A DNA stretch of 64,000 bases, taken from assembly GCF_042661465.1 (NCBI RefSeq), contig NZ_JBHSWE010000001.1:682001-746000 (forward strand), written 5' to 3'. The position numbers and the translations under genes were made by a program. The notes below the pieces were generated by a model, which worked only from the letters and a program-made list of their open reading frames with translations, was not told where the DNA came from and ran no database searches. This document shows positions 58,082 to 64,000 of this stretch, in pieces. This DNA is from Marinobacterium_A aestuariivivens. GTDB taxonomy: Bacteria > Pseudomonadota > Gammaproteobacteria > Pseudomonadales > Balneatricaceae. Numbering within the stretch: the first letter of the stretch is position 1; the number at the start of each line of letters is the position of its first letter.

Positions 58082-59089
58082 TCAGAGCGCAGACGCATTG
58101 CCGCGAATGGTTTCCATGATTTCCGCGCCGACTTCTGCATCCATCAGCGGCCAGACCTTCTCGCGTGCCGCCCGGGCGAAGACGCCGATCTGTTCGTCGC
58201 TGGGCTCGAAGTACTCCATGCCCGACTCCTTGGCCTTCTGCACATAGAACTCGTCCTGCTCGCGGGCGGCCTTGAACTGCTCGTTCATCACCTCGATGGC
58301 GGCGTCCGAGACAGCCTTCTGCTGCGCCTCGTCCAGACCGTCGAAGGATTCGAGGTTCATCGTCAGGATGCCGGTCATGAAGAAGTGCTTGGTGCGCACG
58401 TAGTAGTCGAGGGAGTCGCGGAAGTATTCGTAATCCCAGTAGATGACGTTGCCGGCTTCGCCGTCGACCACGCCGGTCTGCAGCGCGGTGTAAACTTCGC
58501 CCCAGTCGATTGCGGCTGTCTGGTAGCCCAGCGCCTGCATGGTCTGGGGAGCCGGGAAGACGGTCATGGTGCGGACCTTGAGGCCGTCGGCCTGCCCGAT
58601 GTCGAGGGCATACTTGCCACGCGTCGCGACGCCGTTGAAGCCTTCCGGCCAGGGGCCGAAGAATTTCAGGCCTATATCCTCGTAGATGCCGCCGAGCATG
58701 TTGTTGACCCAGCCGCCCGGGCTGTAGGCCTTGATCGCCTCGTCCCAGGACAGGGTCATGTACGGGGTGTAGATGACGCCGATACGCTTGTCGTAGGAGG
58801 TCATCGGCCAGTTCAGCATGATGTCGATATCACCGGCCACCAGCAGGTCGAACACTTCCTGCTGTCCGCCCAGCTCGTTCTGGTAGAACACCTTGACGTC
58901 GAGGTCGCCGTTGGATTTCTCCTCGATCAGCTCGCCCCAGCGCTTCAGTGCATCGCCGGCCGGCGAGCCCTTGGTACCGGAATCGGTCGCCAGTTTCAGG
59001 GTTTCGGCCTGGGCAGCGCCGGCCAGCAGCGCGGTCGCGGCGGCCATTGCGGTGACCAGGGAGCGGAATTGTTTTTTGATCTGCGCCAT
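58082..59089 (-). CDS. dctP: TRAP transporter substrate-binding protein DctP
   Basis: 335 aa, periplasmic. Signal peptide to about residue 28 (AATALLAGAAQA-ETLKL). DctP family with the carboxylate-binding Arg region (LKVRTMTVFPAPQTMQALG) and the PTPYMTLSW-like face. The ligand is probably an organic acid but not determined. ATG 59089 follows GAGG; homology begins there. First gene of dctPQM. Confidence 0.88.
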   Translation of the reverse strand: MAQIKKQFRSLVTAMAAATALLAGAAQAETLKLATDSGTKGSPAGDALKRWGELIEEKSNGDLDVKVFYQNELGGQQEVFDLLVAGDIDIMLNWPMTSYDKRIGVIYTPYMTLSWDEAIKAYSPGGWVNNMLGGIYEDIGLKFFGPWPEGFNGVATRGKYALDIGQADGLKVRTMTVFPAPQTMQALGYQTAAIDWGEVYTALQTGVVDGEAGNVIYWDYEYFRDSLDYYVRTKHFFMTGILTMNLESFDGLDEAQQKAVSDAAIEVMNEQFKAAREQDEFYVQKAKESGMEYFEPSDEQIGVFARAAREKVWPLMDAEVGAEIMETIRGNASAL

Positions 59090-59646
59090 CTCGAACCTCG
59101 TAGTAGCTGTGTGCGATGTCGAGTCGGCTTTTATCACGGGCACTTTTTCAGCGGCAATGACGGCGGACAATCGGAAATTTCAGCAAATACAACTGCCTTT
59201 TTAACCAAAAAACCGCTTTTTATGCCACCTATTTCAAAACAGACAGGGCAAAACAATCAACACTCCGTATCAGGCCCCTCGGATTACCTGAACGAGGTTT
59301 CCAGGCCTGTTCGTAACCGGTACCGTCACGGGTCGCAACCGGAATGCTCAAATGAAAGGCATTCTCATCCTGATCGCCCTCCCGACCCGGAAAAGCGCCT
59401 CCAGGCCCGGGAAAAGCGCCTCCAGTCCCGGGAAAAGGCCCGGCGATAATCTTACAATTTATTGATTCATATCATTTTTTCGCCTGATCCGAGCAATGCC
59501 TCATCGTCCGGACGACATACTGAAAAGGCGCGCATACGACCTTTACGGGAGGGCGACGGCGCCCATTGAGGCCGCCCTAAAAAGGGCATCCACCATCAGC
59601 CACGCGAAAAGCTGCTTTACTTAGCCTGAAACGGAGGAGACTGCAG
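59090..59646. other. Divergent non-coding region with a 21-bp repeat
   Basis: 557 bases between dctP and the leucine-dehydrogenase-like gene. AT-rich parts (59150-59260, 59445-59480) suit promoters. Inside, 59386-59445 holds nearly three copies of a 21-base unit (CCGGGAAAAGCGCCTCCAGKC). No gene supported. Confidence 0.5.
59386..59445. repeat. 21-bp direct repeat, 2.7 copies
   Basis: Successive CCGGAAAAGCGCCTCCAGGC, CGGGAAAAGCGCCTCCAGTC and CGGGAAAAGGCC units, phased at 21 bases, that is two helical turns. Confidence 0.75.
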
Positions 59647-60759
59647 ATGAAGCTGGATTTCGACGGCGGCGACCGTCTCGGCCCCACCCGGATCATCCAG
59701 GTGCGGGAGCCGGGCATCGGCCTGGAGGGCGTGCTGGTGATCGACAATGTCGCGGCGGGGCCGGCGATCGGCGGCCTGCGCATGGCACCGGACGTGAGCC
59801 TGACCGAGTGCGCGCGTCTGGCACGCGCCATGACGCTGAAGAATGCTGTGGCCTCGCTCTGCCATGGTGGTGCCAAGTCGGTGCTGGTGGGCGATCCGCG
59901 CATGCCGCCCGGCGACAAGGAGCGCCTGATCAGGGCCTTCGCCTGCGCGCTGCGCGACTGCCGGGACTATATCTTCGGCCCCGACATGGGCACCGACGAG
60001 TCCTGCATGGCCTGGGTCCGGGACGAGATCGGCCGGGCCGTCGGTCTGCCCTCGGAACTTGGCGGCATCCCGCTGGACCAGATCGGCGCGACCGGTTGGG
60101 GCCTGTTCCAGGCCATCGACGAGGCGGCACCGGACTGCAGTCTCGAACTCGATGGCGCCCGTGTCGCGGTGCAGGGTTTCGGCGCCGTCGGCCGCCATGT
60201 CGCCCGCTTTCTCGCCGAGCGCGGTGCCCGCATTGTCGCCGTCTGCGACTCCCGCGCCAGTCTCTCCGATCCCGCCGGGCTCGATCTCGAGCGACTCGAA
60301 ACACTGAAGCGCGAGGGACGTTCGGTGGGCGAGTACGGCGAGGGTCGGGTCGCGGCCGCCGAGGCCATCGTCGATATCGAGTGCGACATCTGGATACCGG
60401 CGGCGCGCCCCGACGTGATCCGCGCCGACAACGTCGACCGGCTGCGGACCCGTATGGTGGCCCAGGGCGCCAATATCCCGGTGACGCCCGAAGCCGAGGC
60501 CCGGCTGCACGCACGCGGCATTCTCAGCCTGCCGGATTTCATCGCCAACGCCGGCGGCGTGATCTGCGCCGCCATGGAATACCGCCATCTGAGCCAGTCG
60601 GTCGCCTTCGAGAGCATTCGCGACAAGGTCAGAAGCAACACCCGGGCCATGCTCGATGCCGCCCGGGCAGGCGGCCTGGCACCACGCCAGGCCGCCGAAC
60701 AGCTCGCCACCGAACGGGTACAGAAGGCGATGCAACTGAAACGCTGGGCCCTCTATTGA
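59647..60759 (+). CDS. Leucine/Glu/Phe/Val dehydrogenase-family enzyme
   Basis: 370 aa. Oxidative deamination of an amino acid to its 2-oxo acid with NAD(P)+. The substrate-domain GGLRMAPDVSL and catalytic Lys region MTLKNAVASLCHGGAKSVL match leucine dehydrogenase; the Rossmann motif is VQGFGAVGRHVARFLAERGA. ATG 59647 follows GGAGGAG. The 17-base gap to a 2-hydroxyacid reductase suggests they act on the same 2-oxo acid. Confidence 0.85.
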   Translation: MKLDFDGGDRLGPTRIIQVREPGIGLEGVLVIDNVAAGPAIGGLRMAPDVSLTECARLARAMTLKNAVASLCHGGAKSVLVGDPRMPPGDKERLIRAFACALRDCRDYIFGPDMGTDESCMAWVRDEIGRAVGLPSELGGIPLDQIGATGWGLFQAIDEAAPDCSLELDGARVAVQGFGAVGRHVARFLAERGARIVAVCDSRASLSDPAGLDLERLETLKREGRSVGEYGEGRVAAAEAIVDIECDIWIPAARPDVIRADNVDRLRTRMVAQGANIPVTPEAEARLHARGILSLPDFIANAGGVICAAMEYRHLSQSVAFESIRDKVRSNTRAMLDAARAGGLAPRQAAEQLATERVQKAMQLKRWALY

Positions 60760-60775
60760 GCCAGGAGTTCGCCTG

Positions 60776-61704
60776 ATGAAGATTCTTTTTTACGGCCAGG
60801 GACTCGACAGCGAGCGCTGGCTCGATGCGATCCGTCAGCACCTGCCGACCCAGGACATACAGCTCTGGTCGCCCGGGCTGTCGCCGCAGTGGCAGGCCGA
60901 CTATGCACTGCTCTGGCATCCGCCGGTCGAGCTGTTCGCACAGCAGACGCGCCTGCGTGCCATTTTCAATCTGGGTGCCGGCGTCGATGCGCTGTTGAGC
61001 CTGCCGGGACGCCCCACCGAGGTGCCGCTGATCCGGCTGCGCAACGCCGGCATGGACCGGTGGATGCTCGAATATGTGCTCTACGGCATACTGCATTTCG
61101 GGCGCGACTTCGACCGCTACCGGCAGCAGCAACAGCAGCAGCATTGGCAACCGCTGCAGGCCCGCGCGCGGGAGACCCTGCGCATCGGCCTGCTGGGACT
61201 CGGCGCCCTCGGCAGCCGGGTCGGCCAGTCACTGCAACAGCTGGGCTATTGTGTTCAGGGCTGGAGCCGTACACCGAAATCGATCGACGGCATCGACACC
61301 TATTCGGGCCTGGAGCACCTCGATCATTATCTCGGGCACTGCGACTTCCTCGTCAACCTGCTGCCGGCCACGAACGAGACCCGGGACCTGCTCGATGCCC
61401 ACCGCCTCGCCCAGCTGCCCCGGGGCGCGGTGCTGATCAACCCCGGCCGCGGCGACACCCTGGACCCGGGAGCCCTGCTCGCCGCCCGGAGGCCGGCCAC
61501 CTGCGCGGCGCCCTGCTCGATGTCTTCGCCGAGGAGCCGCTGCCGGCCGGTCACCCGCTATGGTCACGCCCCGAGGTCATCGTCACGCCCCATATAGCCG
61601 CCCCGACACTGATCGACGGGGCGCTGGAACAGATCGCCGGCGACATCCAGGCACTGGAGGAAGGGCGTTATGTACCGCGGGTCGATGAGGCAAGGCAATA
61701 TTGA
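60776..61704 (+). CDS. ghrA: GhrA-like 2-hydroxyacid dehydrogenase (one frameshift)
   Basis: 309 aa after repair. D-isomer-specific dehydrogenase: GLLGLGALGSRVGQSLQQLG dinucleotide motif, VNLLPATNETRDLL, catalytic Arg in INPGRGDTLD, Glu in DVFAEEPLP and His in VTPHIAAPT. One base is missing near 61487-61491 (LLAALEAGHLRG). Glyoxylate/hydroxypyruvate reductase A type; could reduce other 2-oxo acids. Confidence 0.86.
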
Positions 61705-61707
61705 GAG

Positions 61708-61797
61708 GTAGGGTGGAATGAGCGAAGCGAATTCCACCAGAGATGTCGGGAGTTATCTGAAAACACCGGTGGAATTCGCAAGCTCATTCCACCCTAC
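61708..61797. repeat. Family B repeat, full inverted copy
   Basis: GTAGGGTGGAATGAGCGAAG and CGAATTCCACC on the left face GGTGGAATTCGC and AGCTCATTCCACCCTAC on the right. The best preserved pair in the window; starts three bases after the ghrA stop. Confidence 0.88.
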
Positions 61798-61827
61798 GTA
61801 GCGTGCACCTTTGAGCGAAGCGAAACT

Positions 61828-62778
61828 ATGGAGTTCAAGGATTATTACAGGATCCTCGGGGTCGATCCCGAGGCCGACAAGACGGCGATCAAGGCCGCCT
61901 ATCGCAAGCTGGCACGCCGTTACCATCCCGACGTCAGCAGCGAAGAGGACGCCGAGGCGCATTTCAAGGAGGTCTCCGAAGCCTACGAGGTGCTGAAGGA
62001 TGCCCAGAAGCGCGCCGAATACGACGAACTGCGTCGTTATGGCCGTCACGGCAAGCCGTTCGAACCGCCACCGGGCTGGCAATCGTCGGCCGAATTCCGT
62101 GCCGATACCGACCCCTTCGGCGGCTTTTCGGACTTTTTCGAGTCGATCTTCGGCGGTGCCCGCCAGCAGCACCGGCCCCGCGGTGAAGCCCGCGGTTTCG
62201 CCAGCCGCGGCCGGGATATCGAGCTCGATCTGCCGATCTTTCTCGAGGATACCCTATCGGAGGAGTCCAAGCCGATCAGCTTCGAAGTGCCACAGGTCGA
62301 TGCCAGCGGTCACCTGGTGCAGAAGCGGCGCCGGCTCAACGTCAGGATCCCGGCCGGCGTCGTCGACGGCGAACGCATCCGCCTCAAGGGTCAGGGCGCA
62401 CCGGGTCTGCAGGGCGGCACCCCCGGCGACCTCTATCTGCGCATCCGCCTGGTGCCCCATCCGCTGTTCGACGTCGAGGGGCACAACCTGATCATCACGG
62501 TACCCCTGACGCCCTGGGAGGCGGCGCTCGGGGCCCGCATCCAGGTACCGACCCTGAACGGCCGCATTCAGCTGAAGATACCGCCTTCCAGCCAGACGGG
62601 GCAGCGCCTGCGCATTCGCGGCAAGGGACTGCCCGGACGCGGTGGCGCAAGGGGCGATCTTTATGCGGTACTCAAGGTGGTGATGCCGCCGGCCGGCGAT
62701 ACGCAGGCAGAAAAGCTGTGGCAACAGCTGGCCGACGCCGTCCCGTTCGACCCGCGTGCAGACTGGAGCAAGTCATGA
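61828..62778 (+). CDS. cbpA: DnaJ-class co-chaperone CbpA
   Basis: 316 aa. J domain at residues 1-70 with HPD (ARRYHPDVSS), a Gly/Phe-rich linker (FGGFSDFFESIFGG), and two C-terminal substrate domains (RIPAGVVDGERIRLKGQGAP, RIRGKGLPGRGGARGDLY). No zinc-finger repeats, as in CbpA rather than DnaJ. Overlaps cbpM by four bases. Confidence 0.94.
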   Translation: MEFKDYYRILGVDPEADKTAIKAAYRKLARRYHPDVSSEEDAEAHFKEVSEAYEVLKDAQKRAEYDELRRYGRHGKPFEPPPGWQSSAEFRADTDPFGGFSDFFESIFGGARQQHRPRGEARGFASRGRDIELDLPIFLEDTLSEESKPISFEVPQVDASGHLVQKRRRLNVRIPAGVVDGERIRLKGQGAPGLQGGTPGDLYLRIRLVPHPLFDVEGHNLIITVPLTPWEAALGARIQVPTLNGRIQLKIPPSSQTGQRLRIRGKGLPGRGGARGDLYAVLKVVMPPAGDTQAEKLWQQLADAVPFDPRADWSKS

Positions 62779-63080
62779 CCCCTGTGCAGATAGAACTGAG
62801 CTTCGAGGAGTTCAGCCTGGCCTCGGACCTGCCGGAGAAAGTCCTGCTGCGGATGGTCGAGGAAGGCATCCTCGAACCTGGCGGCGCGTCGCCCGACCGC
62901 TGGCGTTTCGAGTCCACGATGATCGTGACAGCACGCAGGGCCTCACGCCTGCATCGCGACCTCGGCATCGACTGGTCCGGTATTGCACTGGCACTGGAAC
63001 TGCTGGAGGAACTGGAGCGTGCGCGCCTCGAAAACCGCCTGTTGCGCCAGCGCCTCGGACGTTTCATCGAAGAGCCGTAG
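62775..63080 (+). CDS. cbpM: CbpA modulator CbpM
   Basis: 101 aa MerR-like helical protein that inhibits CbpA. SFEEFSLASDLPEKVLLRMV and a Leu-rich C-terminal helix (LALELLEELERARLENRLLR) match CbpM. ATG 62775 lies in the ATGA overlap with cbpA. Its TAG stop is part of a family B repeat. Confidence 0.88.
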   Translation: MTPVQIELSFEEFSLASDLPEKVLLRMVEEGILEPGGASPDRWRFESTMIVTARRASRLHRDLGIDWSGIALALELLEELERARLENRLLRQRLGRFIEEP

Positions 63081-63248
63081 CCTGGAATGAACGGAGTGAA
63101 TTCCGGGTTTCCCCAAGCGCGTGCCACAACGGCATGGGCCGCCACCCCATGGACCGTCCCCGTGGAGCGCCACCCGGAATGCGATTCACCGGTCGGAATT
63201 CGCCCCTTCGGGGCATCATTCCAACCTACCGGCATCATTCCAACCTAC
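63077..63248. repeat. Family B repeat cluster between cbpM and GGDEF gene
   Basis: GTAGCCTGGAATGAACGGAG and GAATTCCGG on the left; GGAATTCGCCCC...GGCATCATTCCAACCTAC and a second CATCATTCCAACCTAC on the right. The left TAG ends cbpM; the right end, read on the minus strand, gives ATG-TAG, the stop of the GGDEF gene. Confidence 0.8.
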
Positions 63249-64000
63249 ATAGCGTAGTCCGCCAGGGCGGATTTTCGCCTTGCCTTGACCTGATACATCC
63301 GGCTGTCGGCCAGCGCCATCAGGTCGTCGAGGTCATCGGCTTCGGACGGGAACAGCGCCCAGCCCATGCTGGCACCGACCGATATCCGTTGCGATTCGCA
63401 ATCGAACGGCTCGTCCAGTGCCAGGCGCAGTTTGTCGACCACCTGGTCGGCCTCGCGGGCGTTGCGCACCATCGGCAGCAGCAGTACGAACTCGTCTCCA
63501 CCGGTCCGGGCCACGGTATCGGAGGCGCGGGATACCCGGCGCAGCCGGGCGGCGACTTCCAGCAGCACCAGGTCGCCGGCGTGATGGCCGAAGCGGTCGT
63601 TGACCGGTTTGAAACCGTCCAGGTCGATATAGCAGAGACAGAATTCGAGGCGTCCCCGCCGGCTCAGGGCCAGCAGTTGGGCTGCACGCTCCAGCAGCAG
63701 CCGCCGGTTCGGCAGGCCGGTCAGGGGGTCGTGGGTCGCTCGGCGCTCGAAACGGCGGAAGGTCTGCATCAGTTGCAGCAGCAACACCAGGATGATCAGC
63801 AGCAGACCATAGGCGAGAATGCGGACCCGCATCGCCGCGAGCCCGCTGTCCGAGTCGTCCGGCAACAGGCCGAGCTGCCAGGCACTGTGCTGGAAAATCA
63901 CCTCCTGGGTCAGCACGCCCGGCCGCTCGAAAAGTCCCGGCGGGCCGAAGAACTGGGCCCCCTCGGCACCCAGGCCGTCCACCCCGCGGATGGCGACCGT
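63245..64000 (-). CDS. Diguanylate cyclase (GGDEF), 5' end outside the window
   Basis: The visible 250 residues end in a complete GGDEF domain: THDPLTGLPNRRLLLERA start, RTGGDEFVLLLPM active site, and RASD exactly five residues before GGDEF, the RxxD inhibitory site. Upstream is a helix (LAYGLLLIILVLLLQLMQ) and a periplasmic part resembling a CHASE-type sensor (DGLGAEGAQFFG). Makes c-di-GMP in response to an unknown signal. The start lies beyond the right edge. Confidence 0.88.
   Translation of the reverse strand, partial: TVAIRGVDGLGAEGAQFFGPPGLFERPGVLTQEVIFQHSAWQLGLLPDDSDSGLAAMRVRILAYGLLLIILVLLLQLMQTFRRFERRATHDPLTGLPNRRLLLERAAQLLALSRRGRLEFCLCYIDLDGFKPVNDRFGHHAGDLVLLEVAARLRRVSRASDTVARTGGDEFVLLLPMVRNAREADQVVDKLRLALDEPFDCESQRISVGASMGWALFPSEADDLDDLMALADSRMYQVKARRKSALADYAM

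Overview
The window comes from a GC-rich (roughly 60-65 %) gammaproteobacterium, most like the marine Oceanospirillales/Pseudomonadales. The basis is an E. coli-type SpeB, a gammaproteobacterial FtsA/FtsZ pair, an AcrB-type RND pump, YdbH/YnbE/YdbL, CbpA/CbpM, BCCT and TRAP transporters, and a pseudomonad-type mtl polyol operon with MtlR. There is no prophage, IS element or CRISPR array; it looks like ordinary chromosome rich in short dispersed intergenic repeats.

Layout. 1-4.3 kb: two LysR regulators, agmatinase and an APC permease. 4.4-8.8 kb: QmcA/NfeD membrane-quality pair, SemiSWEET, a universal stress protein and a BCCT betaine-type carrier. 9-11.2 kb: FabI-like reductase and a GAF-PAS protein that lacks output domains. 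11.4-16.4 kb: RND pump, adaptor and divergent TetR with paired operators. 16.5-17.8 kb: metallo-beta-lactamase-fold/cNMP-binding fusion. 17.8-30.6 kb: polyol operon mtlE-F-G-K-D, HAD phosphatase, tal, tkt, mtlY, with divergent mtlR. 30.6-35.4 kb: BLUF photoreceptor, class III aminotransferase, succinate-semialdehyde-type dehydrogenase and LysR. 35.5-43 kb: ftsH, small genes, a pyrophosphatase-like gene, tRNA-Ser, then ftsZ and ftsA standing apart from the usual division cluster. 43.2-47.7 kb: cyclotransferase-fold protein, rmuC, K+ channel, O-methyltransferase. 47.8-51.3 kb: DUF3501, GlpC-like Fe-S protein, rubrerythrin and divergent oxyR (peroxide response). 51.4-55.9 kb: envelope block ydbH-ynbE-ydbL-dsbB-lpxR. 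56.2-61.7 kb: TRAP transporter facing a leucine-dehydrogenase-like enzyme and a GhrA-like reductase. 61.8-64 kb: cbpA-cbpM and a diguanylate cyclase cut by the right edge.

Two points govern how this should be read. (1) About 24 one-base frameshifts, nearly all losses inside G/C/A/T runs, break otherwise intact genes including essential ones (ftsZ, ftsH). These are almost certainly sequence errors, so I annotate the repaired genes across the shifts and state where each lies. (2) The intergenic DNA carries several dispersed repeat families. One (here family C) folds into hairpins with GGA in the loop and always lies sense to its neighbouring transcript. The ftsA-ftsZ spacer is a separate array of seven short inverted repeats, three with GGGA loops, ending in a GGAGGGGAAAGGA ribosome-binding region. 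That pattern suggests CsrA/RsmA-type post-transcriptional control and is the most interesting lead here.
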